DNA of 64,000 nt from Methanonatronarchaeum sp. AMET-Sl (lineage in GTDB: Archaea > Halobacteriota > Methanonatronarchaeia > Methanonatronarchaeales > Methanonatronarchaeaceae). The notes below the pieces were generated by a model. It ran no database searches, was not told the origin of the DNA, and worked only from the letters and a program-made list of their open reading frames with translations. The position numbers and the translations under genes were made by a program. Shown here piece by piece: positions 1-9,611 of this stretch. Positions within the stretch are counted from its first letter, which is position 1. Each line of letters begins with the position of its first letter. The stretch lies in NCBI RefSeq assembly GCF_029854155.1, contig NZ_CP122958.1:916001-980000 (forward strand), read 5' to 3'.

Positions 1-289
1 AAATGTTGGTAATCTTGTTTGTCCAACTGACTTCAAGTTGGGAGCGGACCACCGGATTGTTGTTGTAAGTGTTACTGAGGGAGATGATGTTGTAAACAAA
101 CATCCAATGATTTTGAAAACCTCAGAACTATTAATAATTAATAAAGTTGATATAGCTGATGCCGTAGATGCTGATGTAGATAGGATGGTTCGTGATGCTG
201 AAAGAATTAACAGTGACCTCGATGTCATTAGAGTGAGTATGAAACAAAAAACGGGTCTAGATAAGCTGGATAAAGTCATAATACAATGA
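1..289 (+). CDS. hypB: Hydrogenase/urease nickel incorporation GTPase HypB (C-terminal part)
   Basis: The gene is already open at the window edge (first full codon at base 2) and ends with TGA at 287-289. The readable part starts NVGNLVCPTDF, the HypB motif in which the Cys sits in the GTPase metal-binding region, and continues through LLIINKVDIADA, which contains the NKxD guanine-specificity motif of the SIMIBI GTPase fold. HypB works with HypA to load nickel into [NiFe] hydrogenases, so it implies a hydrogenase elsewhere in the genome. The upstream half, including the P-loop, lies outside the window. Confidence 0.9.
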   Translation, partial: NVGNLVCPTDFKLGADHRIVVVSVTEGDDVVNKHPMILKTSELLIINKVDIADAVDADVDRMVRDAERINSDLDVIRVSMKQKTGLDKLDKVIIQ

Positions 290-362
290 ATATCCAATAA
301 TCCATCTTGATGTGGTTTTGAGGAGGTTTTGAGTGGTTTATTTTGTTTGTTGAGGTTTTTAT

Positions 363-1052
363 ATGATTTCTAAAGCCATCGATGTTTATAGGGATTTTAA
401 GAAGACATTTATTTCATGTGATAGGAAAGAGACAGGTTTTACTTTATTCAAGTTCTTTTTTCCCTTTTTTATTGGTGGTTTATATCTAACCATTATTTAT
501 CTTTTTTTTGATTATGAAACTCTTTATCCATTGGTTGCGGCACATTTATTTCCTCCCTTTGGAAAAGAATCGATTATACCGGCTGGAATAGCTTTTGGTG
601 TCTCTCCATTAGCTATGGCTGGATTAATGGCTGCTTTAGAGGTTATTGTAGGTACTTTTATGATTTGGAACTATGACCTTTTAAAGGGCGTGCCATTTCT
701 TGGTAGGTATGTAGGTAAGGTGGAGGGAAAGGGCCGTGAAAAACTTAGTCGTATTGGATGGGCAAATAGATTTGCTTTTGCAGCTATTGCCTTATTGGTG
801 ATGGTTCCATTTCAGGGGTCAGGAACGATTACAGCATCTATAACTGGCCGTATAATAGGTATGAAGGTTTTGGATGTATGGATGGCTATTGTGGTTGGTG
901 CGATTTCAAGCAATCTTTTGATTGCTTTTTTTGCAGATACATTCATAGGTATATTAAGAGATAACCTGGTTCTTGGGGTTATAATACTATTGTTCTTGGG
1001 AATTGTTCTCTGGATAGTTAGAGACAAAAATAGAAATAAAAATAATGGATGA
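363..1052 (+). CDS. Small multidrug-export (Sm_multidrug_ex, COG2426-like) membrane protein
   Basis: A 229-residue integral membrane protein with about five hydrophobic segments (roughly residues 35-55, 70-105, 135-155, 170-195 and 200-220). The pattern, with an FPPFGKESIIPAG-type loop and a GxGxxTASITGR-like stretch, matches the COG2426 family, which is annotated as small multidrug exporters although the substrate is unproven. A GAGG ribosome-binding site lies just before ATG 363. It follows hypB by 74 bases and could share a transcript. The family call is by pattern; the transport role is inherited from the family name only. Confidence 0.65.
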   Translation: MISKAIDVYRDFKKTFISCDRKETGFTLFKFFFPFFIGGLYLTIIYLFFDYETLYPLVAAHLFPPFGKESIIPAGIAFGVSPLAMAGLMAALEVIVGTFMIWNYDLLKGVPFLGRYVGKVEGKGREKLSRIGWANRFAFAAIALLVMVPFQGSGTITASITGRIIGMKVLDVWMAIVVGAISSNLLIAFFADTFIGILRDNLVLGVIILLFLGIVLWIVRDKNRNKNNG

Positions 1053-1063
1053 AATATTGTGTT

Positions 1064-1112
1064 GTGACATCATCCTCTCCCTGAAGAGGAGAGGTCTTAG
1101 CCCTGAGTTAAG
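1064..1112 (-). repeat. Dispersed IS200/IS605 right-end-like hairpin element (copy 1)
   Basis: Read on the minus strand the element runs from CTTAACTCAGGGCTAAGACC through a hairpin to GATGATGTCAC. The 7-bp stem is CCTCTCC (1074-1080) with GGAGAGG (1088-1094). It closely matches the copy at 18523-18571. The GTCAC end lies 12 bases from the stop codon of the plus-strand membrane-protein gene, so the element faces that gene's 3' end. Confidence 0.7.
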
Positions 1113-1152
1113 ATAAATATTTTTTTTGGTTTTGTTTTGGTTTATAGAGTTT

Positions 1153-2127
1153 TTAGATGTATTTGGTGGCGTTGATTATTGGCTCGATTTTTAGTTTGCG
1201 TATTAGGTTTGATTCTACGTATCCGAAGAAGGGGCATCCTTGGCATTCTTCTGTTATCTGTTTTCTCTTGTTGATTGTTTCTTTCCATTGGTTTTTTAAT
1301 CCTTTTTTGTATTCGCCGATTACTTGGTTTTGGGCTCTACATTTTTTTATTTCGCCGTTTGCGGTTATATGGAGTATCATGTCGTTTTGACTGCATTCTT
1401 TGATTTCGTATGGGTTTTTTATCATTTTTAGGTATGTTTTTGAGTTTATTATTGGATATCCCTGTTCTTTCATTTCTATTAATTTGTTTATAGCGTTTTT
1501 ATGTTTTTTGTTGTTTTTTATGCCTGTTTTGCTCCAGGTTTCGTTGTCGATTTCTTTATTTTTGTAGACAGGTTCGAATGAAATTATTATGTCTAGTTCG
1601 TCTGCTAGTTTTACTAGGTCGGTGAGTTCATCTAGGTTTTTTTGGGTTATAACGCAGTTTATTGAGGTCATTATGTTTTTTTTCTTGGCTTCTTTTATTC
1701 CCTTGATTATTTTCTGTGGTTTTACACCTCTGGTTTCTATGTTTGATTGGATACCGTCTAATGAAACGGATAGGTAGTCGAGGTGTTTTAGTTGGCTGGT
1801 TTTTTGTTTTAGTAATGTGCCGTTTGTAACCATTGAGGTCATTAATTGTTTTTTGTGTGCGTGCTCCAATATCTCGTCTATATCTTTTCTTAATAATGGT
1901 TCGGCAGCCCACATGTTGTATAGTGTTATTCCGAAATCACTGGCTTCATCCAGTAGGTTTTTTATTTGACTTGTATTCATTGTCTCTTCAGTATTGTCTT
2001 TTCTCCAGTAATCACAGTAATCACATTTAAGATTACATTTTTGGTTTACCTCATGTGAGAGTACTACCGGTCTTTGTTTGACCTTATATTGCCATATTGA
2101 TTTTAAAAACAATTTTATTGGATTCAT
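1153..2127 (-). CDS. Radical SAM protein with C-terminal auxiliary cysteines
   Basis: A 324-residue radical SAM enzyme. Residues 28-43 contain CNLKCDYC, the CxxxCxxC motif that binds the SAM-cleaving [4Fe-4S] cluster, followed by [14 protein letters not shown] and a VTNGTLL strand typical of the TIM barrel. The C-terminal third has further cysteines ([18 protein letters not shown]) that suggest an abbreviated SPASM-like domain. The substrate cannot be told from sequence. It lies downstream of the paralogous pair at 2190-4591, separated by a hairpin element, and may or may not be co-transcribed with them. Confidence 0.75.
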   Translation of the reverse strand: MNPIKLFLKSIWQYKVKQRPVVLSHEVNQKCNLKCDYCDYWRKDNTEETMNTSQIKNLLDEASDFGITLYNMWAAEPLLRKDIDEILEHAHKKQLMTSMVTNGTLLKQKTSQLKHLDYLSVSLDGIQSNIETRGVKPQKIIKGIKEAKKKNIMTSINCVITQKNLDELTDLVKLADELDIIISFEPVYKNKEIDNETWSKTGIKNNKKHKNAINKLIEMKEQGYPIINSKTYLKMIKNPYEIKECSQNDMILHITANGEIKKCRAQNQVIGEYKKGLKNQWKETINKRKQITEECQGCPFFGYVESNLIRKLKIEPIINATKYI

Positions 2128-2133
2128 TTTATC

Positions 2134-2181
2134 TTAAATCATGCCTTAAGGCTCTATTCTTTTTAGGGAAGAGGGTTTTAC
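2134..2181 (+). repeat. Dispersed right-end-like hairpin element (copy 2, degenerate)
   Basis: The sequence TTAAATCATGCCTTAAGGCT followed by CTATTC, TTTTTAG and GGAAGAGGGTTTTAC aligns position by position with copies at 1064-1112 (minus) and 18523-18571. The stem is imperfect and the terminal GATGTCAC has drifted to GGGTTTTAC. It ends nine bases from the stop codon of the minus-strand radical SAM gene at 2190. Confidence 0.5.
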
Positions 2182-2189
2182 CTTTATTT

Positions 2190-3383
2190 TTAGAAATGGT
2201 CGTGTGGGTATGGAGGTGTTTTTTTTCCAACTATTTTTTTTAATGAATCTTTATATTCCTGTTTTTCATAAACACATTTTTCTTTGTTGTTTTTGTATAA
2301 TGGATGGTTTCTTATTTTTTTCCAAATTTTTTTTAGACTTTCTTCATTTATATCTCCAAATGATATTGGTGTGTGCATACAGGGCATGATTTTTCCTTCG
2401 GGAGACATGTAAAGCCATCTTTTACCAGCAAAACAACCGAAACAACTGGGTTCACGTAGTTTATAAAACCTAGTTATAAACCTCTCACCCCGATTTACGA
2501 GGTCTCGCTGCAAATTATCTATCCTTTTTTTATCAACATCTTTTAAGGTATCTCCATCGCTCCAATTACCTGTGTCTACTACTTCTTCTATCATCAATTC
2601 AAATACATCATTTGTTCTGCATAGTTCAATTAGTTCTTCTAGAGTTTTTTGGTCGGTGTTATCTGGAGTTGCGACATAAAGTAATGCAGAAAGAATATCT
2701 GTGTTTTTAGTGGCCTTTAAACCATCTAAGACTCCTTGGAAAGCGTTTTTATGTTGTCTAAATTCATTATGAACTTCTGGATATGGTGAATCTAAACTGA
2801 AATTGAGGTAGTCTAGTCCTGCCTGATCCAACTTATACACTAATTCTTGATCCATTTCTAAACCATTTGTGACAACCATAGTACTTGCTCTATCTCCAAC
2901 ATAATTTATTAGGTTGGTTAGGTCTTTCCGGAGAGTTGGTTCTCCTCCTTCAAAAAGAATTTGAGATACACCTAAGTTGATAGCTTGATCGATTGTTTGT
3001 TTGATTTTTTCGGTAGGCAGTTCTTCTGTTTGTTTGTTAACCATTTCACTGACCAAGCAGTGTTTACAGTTACATTGGCATTGGCCTGTAACCATGATTG
3101 TTAAGTTTTGAGGGCGGTGTATACCTAAATATCTTTTTATTTCAGTTTTAACCATTTTTTCAAACGCTTTGCTTGGTATGGGAGGAAATCCCGTGGATAA
3201 AAATAACCTATCGTCTATTATACGGGAGTTCATTCCCCATAGATATCTCTCTAGTTTTCTTTCTAATGGACCTAAAAAAGGAGACAATATACCTGATGTC
3301 ACCAAGTTAAGTGAGCCATCTTTTTTTCTAACAATCTTTAGGTTAACGGCTTTAGTTTTATATGCCGTGAACTCCTTACTCAT
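2190..3383 (-). CDS. Radical SAM/SPASM-domain protein, paralogue B
   Basis: A 397-residue protein. The first 90 residues form a lineage-type N-terminal domain ending in [18 protein letters not shown]; the radical SAM core follows with CQCNCKHC near residue 102 and [10 protein letters not shown]. The C-terminal part carries [22 protein letters not shown], a SPASM-like cysteine set for extra Fe-S clusters. SPASM proteins usually modify peptides or mature other enzymes. It shares the whole architecture with its neighbour at 3404-4591 (GKRWL, PC, FG, I..SLK.IWK are kept in both), so the two arose by tandem duplication. The start is supported by AAAGGAG upstream. Substrate unknown. Confidence 0.75.
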   Translation of the reverse strand: MSKEFTAYKTKAVNLKIVRKKDGSLNLVTSGILSPFLGPLERKLERYLWGMNSRIIDDRLFLSTGFPPIPSKAFEKMVKTEIKRYLGIHRPQNLTIMVTGQCQCNCKHCLVSEMVNKQTEELPTEKIKQTIDQAINLGVSQILFEGGEPTLRKDLTNLINYVGDRASTMVVTNGLEMDQELVYKLDQAGLDYLNFSLDSPYPEVHNEFRQHKNAFQGVLDGLKATKNTDILSALLYVATPDNTDQKTLEELIELCRTNDVFELMIEEVVDTGNWSDGDTLKDVDKKRIDNLQRDLVNRGERFITRFYKLREPSCFGCFAGKRWLYMSPEGKIMPCMHTPISFGDINEESLKKIWKKIRNHPLYKNNKEKCVYEKQEYKDSLKKIVGKKTPPYPHDHF

Positions 3384-3403
3384 TTACCCAAATCTCCTTT
3401 CTA

Positions 3404-4591
3404 CTATAATTCGTTGTAATTTAATGGGAGGTCGGAAACACTGTAGGGATCTATGTATTTTGACCTAAACTTCTCACTCTGCATTACACAGCTATTTTTT
3501 CCTTTAAATCCATCGAAACTTGTCATCCTTTTCCATATTTCTTTAAGGCTGTCATTTTTTATGTTTCCAAACTTAATCGGGACGTAGGTACAGGGGGTTA
3601 CATCACCGTTATGGATTAGATTTAGCCATCTTTTACCAGCCATACAGCCAAAGAAATCGGTTGATTCAAAATAACCGTTGTAAAAAACCCTAGGTCCAAT
3701 TGGTTTGTTGTTAGCTTCTTCTCTTAAACTTAGCAATATATCTCGGTGTCTTGGACCAACCAATATCTCTGTATTGTCTTTATATCCCCAGGTTGGGTGA
3801 CTGTCCCATAAAGTTAATTCATCCACTCCTATATCGCTAGCGAGGTCATAGATTTCCATAACTTTACCTGATTCAACTAATTTTGGTTTAACATGAACAT
3901 GCATCGAAACATACAGACCTGCCTCTAAAGCGTTTTTCATCCCATTAACCGCGGCTTCGAAAGCCCCATCCATCCCTCTGGCTTCATCATGTTCTTCAGG
4001 CACAGGACTCTTAATCCCCGTCATAACCGCGTGTACATCAGCTTCATATAGTTTCTCTGCTTTCTCCCGATCTAAAAGAGGGCCTGGAGTGAAAACGCTT
4101 ACGATGCTTTTTTCTTTATCCACATAATCTATTAATTCAAATAGATCCGGCCTTAACAATGGGTCGCCTTCTGCAAAACCAAGTGAAACTGCACCTAAAT
4201 CCTGAGAATCCTGTATGAATTTTTTAACGTACTCTGTATCAAGCTGGCTTCCATCTCCAAGTATATTACATTCTTCACATTTGAGAGAACATTCAGATAT
4301 ATTCATACTCACAGCTTGGGGAACATATTTATTCAACAATAAGGCGTTTACTTCATTTTTAACCGCTCTCTTAAACGGCTCACTTGGTATTGGAGGCAAC
4401 CAACTACTAACAACAACTGAATCCTCATTTACATCAATCGGTTTTTCATCAGTTAAAAGTCGATTAACCCTCTTAACAACAGGATTGACAAAACTTGATA
4501 GGGGGCCCTGACTTACCAACTCAACTTTGTCTTTTGATGTATCAAGAAACAACTCTAATCCTTTACGATCTAAAATCGAGATTTCAGACAT
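3404..4591 (-). CDS. Radical SAM/SPASM-domain protein, paralogue A
   Basis: A 395-residue paralogue of the gene at 2190-3383 and the first gene of the pair; only 20 bases separate them. The N-terminal domain ends in [19 protein letters not shown], the same landmark as in the sister. The SAM-cluster motif is CSLKCEEC and the next strand reads [12 protein letters not shown] instead of the usual GGEPLLRPDL, an unusual change in the SAM-contact region. The SPASM part has [23 protein letters not shown] probable TATA box (GTATATATCC on the minus strand, around 4630) lies upstream. The altered GGEP motif suggests divergence in activity or a partner role with the sister protein. Confidence 0.7.
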   Translation of the reverse strand: MSEISILDRKGLELFLDTSKDKVELVSQGPLSSFVNPVVKRVNRLLTDEKPIDVNEDSVVVSSWLPPIPSEPFKRAVKNEVNALLLNKYVPQAVSMNISECSLKCEECNILGDGSQLDTEYVKKFIQDSQDLGAVSLGFAEGDPLLRPDLFELIDYVDKEKSIVSVFTPGPLLDREKAEKLYEADVHAVMTGIKSPVPEEHDEARGMDGAFEAAVNGMKNALEAGLYVSMHVHVKPKLVESGKVMEIYDLASDIGVDELTLWDSHPTWGYKDNTEILVGPRHRDILLSLREEANNKPIGPRVFYNGYFESTDFFGCMAGKRWLNLIHNGDVTPCTYVPIKFGNIKNDSLKEIWKRMTSFDGFKGKNSCVMQSEKFRSKYIDPYSVSDLPLNYNEL

Positions 4592-4759
4592 TACAGATAT
4601 GTGGTCCGTCTACAAAATTAACTTGATGGATATATACAGGGGTTTTTTGTTTTGTTATGTAAATACAAATAGATATAAGTTGGAGAAGCAATTAACCTAT
4701 GTTAGCTTTTTTGGGTATTAGCCCCGATTGTCGGTTTTAATCGATAGAAATTTATTGAA

Positions 4760-4776
4760 TTAAGGTCATGCCTTAA
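4760..4776. promoter_or_regulatory. Perfect hairpin upstream of the zinc-ribbon/EF-1 beta pair
   Basis: TTAAGG, TCATG and CCTTAA form a perfect 6-bp stem with a 5-base loop. It lies 22 bases before the ATG of the zinc-ribbon gene. The TCATGCCTTAA core also occurs in the hairpin element at 2134-2181, so this may be a truncated relative of that family, or a regulatory inverted repeat. Confidence 0.35.
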
Positions 4777-4798
4777 TGATTTAAAACTTGGTGATTAT

Positions 4799-4978
4799 AT
4801 GTCAAAAGATAAATCTAAACGTGTGAGATGTGTTTCCTGTGGTATAACGATTACAAGTCCAGCGTACACCTCTTTCCCATGTCCAGAGTGTGGGGACGAG
4901 GAGATTGCTAGATGTAAGATGTGTAGAAAGCAAAGTAATAACTATGAATGCCCTGACTGTGGTTTCTTGGGACCGTGA
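4799..4978 (+). CDS. Small zinc-ribbon protein paired with EF-1 beta
   Basis: A 59-residue protein (ATG 4799, TGA 4976-4978). It has four CxxC knuckles: CVSC, CPEC, CKMC and CPDC, giving two zinc ribbons. Small proteins of this type, with the same two-ribbon layout and the GFLGP-like end, sit directly before the EF-1 beta gene in many euryarchaea. The stop codon is followed at once by the EF-1 beta start region, so the two are co-translated. A role in translation or RNA binding is inferred from the neighbour only. Confidence 0.8.
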   Translation: MSKDKSKRVRCVSCGITITSPAYTSFPCPECGDEEIARCKMCRKQSNNYECPDCGFLGP

Positions 4979-4983
4979 TAAAG

Positions 4984-5250
4984 ATGGGTGATGTTGCTGC
5001 TAAGATAAAAGTAATGCCTAAAAGCCCTGAAATCGATTTAAATGAATTGGAAGAATCGATTAAAAAAGTGATTACGATGGGTGAAGTAAAGAAGGTTGAG
5101 CGAGAAAACGTAGCTTTTGGATTAAAAGCACTTATGGTTACAGTTGTAGTTCCAGACGAAGAAGGTGGAACGGAAGTTATTGAGGAGAAATTAAGTGAAA
5201 TCGGTGACATCGAAAGTGTCAGAGTAGAAGGCGTAAACCGCCTTATGTAA
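4984..5250 (+). CDS. ef1b: Elongation factor 1-beta (aEF-1B)
   Basis: An 88-residue protein beginning [19 protein letters not shown], the start typical of archaeal EF-1 beta, the guanine nucleotide exchange factor for EF-1 alpha. The C-terminal half ([20 protein letters not shown], then [13 protein letters not shown]) is the conserved exchange domain with its beta-alpha-beta fold. An in-frame GTG at 4975 overlaps the previous stop codon, but ATG 4984 matches the family start better. Expressed with the upstream zinc ribbon. Confidence 0.93.
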   Translation: MGDVAAKIKVMPKSPEIDLNELEESIKKVITMGEVKKVERENVAFGLKALMVTVVVPDEEGGTEVIEEKLSEIGDIESVRVEGVNRLM

Positions 5251-5326
5251 AAAAAATAAAACTCCTTTCACTTCCCTATTTTTTAACATCTTCGATATTT
5301 TATAATTATTTACAGGGTGTATATGA

Positions 5327-5794
5327 TTGAAATCGCTTGAAAAGCGTATTAAGTATGTCTGGATAACGTATTGGTTTATAGGAGCCCTGATATTAGGTTC
5401 GATTGGTAGGGCTGTTGACAGTTATTTTATAGAATCAGATTTTTTTGCTGGAATAATTGTCTTTTTAACTATCTTTGTTTTCGGATTAATATATAGTATC
5501 TATAGATATGATGTATGGGTCTATGAAGTTCGTGGGGACTCTCTTTATCTAAAGAGAGGGGTTTTCACTCGTGTGCAAACAATTGTTCCTTATGCCAGAA
5601 TACAGCATGTTGATACTCAGAGGAGTGTTTTAGAACGATTACTAAACCTATCAACTCTAGTAGTTTATACAGCTGGGAGCCGAGGCTCAGATGTTAACAT
5701 ACCTGGTTTAGACCCAATCCACGCTGAAGACCTTCAGAAACAACTTAAAGAAAAAACAACTGAGTTCGAGTTAGGTGAGGAAGACGCAGTATAA
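5327..5794 (+). CDS. PH-domain (bPH2/DUF304, YdbS-like) membrane protein
   Basis: A 155-residue protein with two membrane segments (about residues 13-30 and 40-60) followed by one bacterial PH-like domain ([36 protein letters not shown]). This matches YdbS-type proteins, which usually sit next to a longer YdbT-type partner, as here. No in-frame ATG is available: the reading frame opens at TTG 5327, while an ATG four bases earlier (5323) starts a five-codon frame that stops. The function of the family is not firmly known; a role at the membrane is inferred. Confidence 0.75.
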   Translation: MKSLEKRIKYVWITYWFIGALILGSIGRAVDSYFIESDFFAGIIVFLTIFVFGLIYSIYRYDVWVYEVRGDSLYLKRGVFTRVQTIVPYARIQHVDTQRSVLERLLNLSTLVVYTAGSRGSDVNIPGLDPIHAEDLQKQLKEKTTEFELGEEDAV

Positions 5795-5843
5795 ACTTTT
5801 TTCTAAAAAAAATCACTTACATCTAAAAAAGGGGTTGGTATGA

Positions 5844-7367
5844 ATAAAACTTGATCGTTACTCAATAATCTATAGGTCTCTTGAAAGCCTATGGGGAATT
5901 GCGGCCTTTTTATTCATCGCCTTAATAATTGAAGGATTACCAGTACTTGAAGAAGTACCTATATTCCTCGGTCTTATTGTCATAGCTTTCCTTGGTTTGG
6001 TCGCATGGAACTATGCCTACTGGAAAAGGTTTGATTTTGATATAGAAGACGATATGCTTGAGATACGTTCAGGCGTATTCAGTAGAAGGAAGAGAGAAGT
6101 TCCGTTAAAAAGAGTTCAGAACGTCGATGTAAGAGAAAATGTAATACAGCAAGCATTAGGAATAGCTGAACTAAGATTTGAAACGGCCGGTGGTGGAACT
6201 ACAGAAGCAGTCCTAAGATATGTCTCAACAGATGATGTTAATAAACTTAGACAGAACTACCAATCGTTTAAAGAAGGCCGTGAAGTAACAGTTGAATCGG
6301 AAAAAGAAGACAAACTTTTATATGAGATTGATGCATTAGAGATGGGGATTCTTTGTTTAACCGCCTACAGCCTTGCAACATCTATAGCGATCTTTGCATT
6401 CATTACTTTCATCGTATTTACATTCGATGTGGGATTGGATTTAGGTATGGGGATAGTGGGAGACAGTTTGGTTTTAGCAATCAGTTTATTAATCTTAATT
6501 TCGATCTTAGGTGGTTGGTTGTTTAATGCAGGCCGGAAATTTATCGGGTACTTCAATTTCAAGTTGTATCGTTCAGGAGACACATTGAAATATAGAAGAG
6601 GAATGCTCCGGCAATACAGTGGGACAATACCACTGGATAAACTACAAAACATAACGATTAGAGAGAATGTTCTTCAAAGGATGATTGGATATGGAGCTTT
6701 AGACATAGATACTGCAGGATATGCAGTTCAACAAAGAAGTGAGTCAGGTGCTGAAGTAGCTATACCCATAACAAAAATCCATAATATACCAGAAATAATA
6801 AAACAGGTCGAAGGTGTAGAGCTCCAAGAACTAAACAACATTGCTGAACGTGCGATGCAGAGATATGGAATCCGATACTCAATCATAGCGATATTAATAT
6901 CAATACCGATCTACCTATTTACAGAACTACAGCCAATAACACTTTTATTAATTATAGTTGTTTTATTTTTATCTGCATTGGCTGGAGCATACCTAAAATG
7001 GATTCACAAAGGATATCAAACTCTTGACAACTACTTAATGACACGGAACGGTTTCTGGAGAAGACAAACAAAAATAGTGCCATACTACAGAATACAAAAC
7101 GTAATCATTCAAAGCGGTTTCTTACAAAGAAGATGGAAACTAGCTTCAGTTATAATCGATACCGCAGGCACATATATCTCAATAGGCGGTGAGATAATCG
7201 CCACAGACCTTGACAAAAACGACGCCAAAAACCTCGGAGAAAAAGTATTCCAAAAACTACAGAAATCACTAAAACAATATAGAAAACAGAAAATAGAGGA
7301 GAAAAAACAACGTAAATCTAGAAACCAAAAACCAGAAACAAAAAAGAAAGAAACAAATGAAGAATAA
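5844..7367 (+). CDS. Multi-PH-domain (bPH2, YdbT-like) membrane protein, non-canonical start
   Basis: The frame is clearly coding from 5844 ([19 protein letters not shown], two membrane segments, then PH domain 1: [19 protein letters not shown]), well upstream of the first possible TTG at 5997. A second PH-like domain follows near [19 protein letters not shown] and a third near [19 protein letters not shown], each after a pair of membrane helices; the tail is Lys-rich. An in-frame TGA at 5841-5843 bars further extension, so initiation must use ATA 5844 or involve a one-base slip from ATG 5840, which has a good AAGGGG Shine-Dalgarno. A single-base sequencing error would also explain it. Forms a YdbS/YdbT-like pair with the upstream gene. 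Confidence 0.7.
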   Translation: MKLDRYSIIYRSLESLWGIAAFLFIALIIEGLPVLEEVPIFLGLIVIAFLGLVAWNYAYWKRFDFDIEDDMLEIRSGVFSRRKREVPLKRVQNVDVRENVIQQALGIAELRFETAGGGTTEAVLRYVSTDDVNKLRQNYQSFKEGREVTVESEKEDKLLYEIDALEMGILCLTAYSLATSIAIFAFITFIVFTFDVGLDLGMGIVGDSLVLAISLLILISILGGWLFNAGRKFIGYFNFKLYRSGDTLKYRRGMLRQYSGTIPLDKLQNITIRENVLQRMIGYGALDIDTAGYAVQQRSESGAEVAIPITKIHNIPEIIKQVEGVELQELNNIAERAMQRYGIRYSIIAILISIPIYLFTELQPITLLLIIVVLFLSALAGAYLKWIHKGYQTLDNYLMTRNGFWRRQTKIVPYYRIQNVIIQSGFLQRRWKLASVIIDTAGTYISIGGEIIATDLDKNDAKNLGEKVFQKLQKSLKQYRKQKIEEKKQRKSRNQKPETKKKETNEE

Positions 7368-7442
7368 AAAACACCAGAGAAAATAAAATAAAAAACATAC
7401 TGCTTTAACTATACTGCTTGATATACAAAGGATTTAGTTTTT

Positions 7443-8102
7443 ATGTCTAAATTAGATGTTGTTATAGATCGGTTAGAACATAGATATGGAGTTCCAGAAT
7501 CTAAAAAAAGAAATGATCCATTATTCTCCTTAATACAGGTTATTTTATCACAAAACACAAACGATAAAAACCGAGACAGAGCGTTCAAAAAACTAAAAAA
7601 ACGATTCAAATCCCCAGAAGCAATAATGAAATCAGATAGAGAAACGATAGCAGAAACAATTTCTGTTGCCGGATTACACAACACAAAAGCAGAAAGAATA
7701 CAGAAGGCACTAAAAAAAATATATGAAGAAAAAGGAGAACTGAATCTAGATTTCCTAAATCAATTATCGTTAGAAGAATCTAAAAACTGGTTGATGAATC
7801 TACCAGGAATAGGTCCAAAATCTGCCGCAGTAATCCTTAATTTTGATTTCAATAAAAACACCTTTCCAGTCGATACCCACGTACATAGAGTAACCAAAAG
7901 ACTCGGATTAATACCAGAAAATACAAACAGAACAAAAGCCCACCACATCCTTGAAAAAAAAGTACCACCAGAAAAGATGTACGAGTTCCATATAAACCTA
8001 ATCAAACACGGTAGGAAAGTATGTAAAGCAAGAAAACCAAGATGTGAAAAATGCAGTTTAACCGATATATGTCGATATAAAAAAAGACAAAATAACCAAT
8101 AA
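7443..8102 (+). CDS. nth: Endonuclease III (base-excision DNA glycosylase/AP lyase)
   Basis: A 219-residue HhH-GPD glycosylase. The helix-hairpin-helix and catalytic lysine region reads LPGIGPKSAAVIL, and the catalytic aspartate lies in FPVDTHVHRV. The C-terminal C-x6-C-x2-C-x5-C (CKARKPRCEKCSLTDIC) is the [4Fe-4S] cluster loop of Nth. Nth removes oxidised pyrimidines and nicks the abasic site. Length is normal for the family. It stands alone after the PH-domain pair. Confidence 0.93.
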   Translation: MSKLDVVIDRLEHRYGVPESKKRNDPLFSLIQVILSQNTNDKNRDRAFKKLKKRFKSPEAIMKSDRETIAETISVAGLHNTKAERIQKALKKIYEEKGELNLDFLNQLSLEESKNWLMNLPGIGPKSAAVILNFDFNKNTFPVDTHVHRVTKRLGLIPENTNRTKAHHILEKKVPPEKMYEFHINLIKHGRKVCKARKPRCEKCSLTDICRYKKRQNNQ

Positions 8103-8155
8103 ACATAGTTCAGGTGTTTGGTGAGGGAAAATATTAATTACCTATCAAGAAAATT

Positions 8156-8253
<98 letters not shown>

Positions 8254-8263
8254 TAAAAAACTT

Positions 8264-8319
8264 ACAGTTGTTTGAGGCGAACGCCCACGACTTTAGTGTG
8301 GGATGAAGCCTACAACTGT
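8264..8319 (+). repeat. Nested hairpin element of IS200/IS605 right-end type, after tRNA-Tyr
   Basis: Three nested stems are visible: ACAGTTGT with ACAACTGT (outer), AGGC with GCCT (middle), and CCCAC with GTGGG around a GACTTTA loop (inner). The CCCACGACTTTAGTGTGGGA core resembles the right-end hairpins of IS200/IS605-family elements. It is a different sequence class from the other hairpin elements here but also faces the 3' end of a minus-strand gene (mscS, stop at 8336). No transposase gene is attached. Confidence 0.55.
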
Positions 8320-8335
8320 GAACTTCCCTCACTTA

Positions 8336-9196
8336 TCATTTACTTATTTCTTCTTCTATGGGTGTTTCTATATGTCCTGAGAGCTCTCTTTGTGGGAATG
8401 GTATTGTTATATCTTCTTCATCAAATCTTTCTTTTACAGCTTTGACGTAATCTGATTTAATTTTAGCAAAGGTTCTACGGCTTGGTTCAGATACCCAAAC
8501 ATTACATTGTAGCTCTACATAAGAATCGGCGAGATCTGTCAACCGTACTATTGGTTCAGGGTCATCCATGATTCCATTGTTCTTCTCAGCTTCATCTAGA
8601 ATTATTTTTGTAGCTTTGTTTATATCGTCATCATAAGCTATTCCAAAAGGACATTTTATTCTTAATTTATCTTTTGCTACAGGGTTAGTTAGTTCTGTAT
8701 CTGTTAAAAATGAGTTAGGAACTGTAACCAGTTCATTATCAAAAGTACGTAATCGAGTGACCCTCATACTTATATCCTCGACTATCCCTGAATTATCCCC
8801 CCAAATTATCCAGTCACCTATTTTGAATGGTTTCTCAATAAAAATGAATATACCAGCTACAAAGTTCTTAATAACGTCTTGAAGCGCAAACCCTATAGCC
8901 AATGTAGCGGCTGCAGCTATTGTTGCAAGGGCTAGAAGTATATTTCCAAGTCCGGCAAATCCAAAAGCAAGCGCCAGAGCTATAAACAAAACCCCTAAAC
9001 TAAGAATCTTATTTATAGGCTTTCTTGCATGCTCTTCAAGACCCCTCGACTTCATAACCCTCGAAACCATAGGTATAACCGCTATTTTACCTATCAAATA
9101 AACCACTAAAAACGATACAACAAAATAAATCACTTGAGTCACTAAACCTGCATAACCTCCAAAAAAAGGTTCAAGTATTGGCAAAGGATCGACCAT
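8336..9196 (-). CDS. mscS: Small-conductance mechanosensitive channel (MscS family)
   Basis: A 286-residue protein. Three hydrophobic segments occupy about residues 15-110; the third, rich in Ala and Gly (LLALATIAAAATLAIGFALQDVIKNFVAGIFI), is the pore helix TM3 with its kink. The following FKIGDWIIWGDNSGIVEDISMRVTRLR is the beta domain, ending with a C-terminal domain of normal length. MscS channels open on membrane tension and release solutes during osmotic downshock, which fits a halophile. Ends 16 bases from a hairpin element. Confidence 0.92.
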   Translation of the reverse strand: MVDPLPILEPFFGGYAGLVTQVIYFVVSFLVVYLIGKIAVIPMVSRVMKSRGLEEHARKPINKILSLGVLFIALALAFGFAGLGNILLALATIAAAATLAIGFALQDVIKNFVAGIFIFIEKPFKIGDWIIWGDNSGIVEDISMRVTRLRTFDNELVTVPNSFLTDTELTNPVAKDKLRIKCPFGIAYDDDINKATKIILDEAEKNNGIMDDPEPIVRLTDLADSYVELQCNVWVSEPSRRTFAKIKSDYVKAVKERFDEEDITIPFPQRELSGHIETPIEEEISK

Positions 9197-9368
9197 AAGT
9201 AAAAACCCAATAAAGGTATTCTAATTGGTTTTATTTATAATTTAACTAGAATTTTTAATAGCGAAAAGGTTTTTAACCCTCGTTTAGATATAGTTCAATG
9301 GAAGAAAATTTCTTTAATAGAATGTAGGTTTAGTGTTCCTTTAAGTTTCTAAGGGAGGGAAGATAGGT

Positions 9369-9611
9369 TTGAGTAAATATAGTAATAAAGAAGGAGATTT
9401 TTTTAGTGAAAAAGAGAAGCCATATTTCTATCCATTGATTCTAGCGGTTCCAGCGATTTTTTTATTAATAACATACCTTGTTATACCTATTTCAGCCCAT
9501 ACAATGGTTTTCTTATTTGTACCAGCAATGGCGTTAGCATTTTTTGCATTAATTGGGTTGTTGGTTGTCTATATGAAAGGACGGAGGTCCAGCATGGAGG
9601 TGGAAACCTAA
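9369..9611 (+). CDS. Small two-helix membrane protein upstream of pentaheme cytochrome
   Basis: An 80-residue protein starting at TTG 9369 after a strong AAGGGAGG site. It has a charged N-terminus, two hydrophobic helices (about residues 22-42 and 45-68) and a basic/acidic tail. The stop codon (9609-9611) is immediately followed by the ATG of the multiheme cytochrome gene, so the two are translationally coupled. No known family is recognised; a role as membrane anchor or partner for the cytochrome is inferred from the coupling. Confidence 0.7.
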   Translation: MSKYSNKEGDFFSEKEKPYFYPLILAVPAIFLLITYLVIPISAHTMVFLFVPAMALAFFALIGLLVVYMKGRRSSMEVET

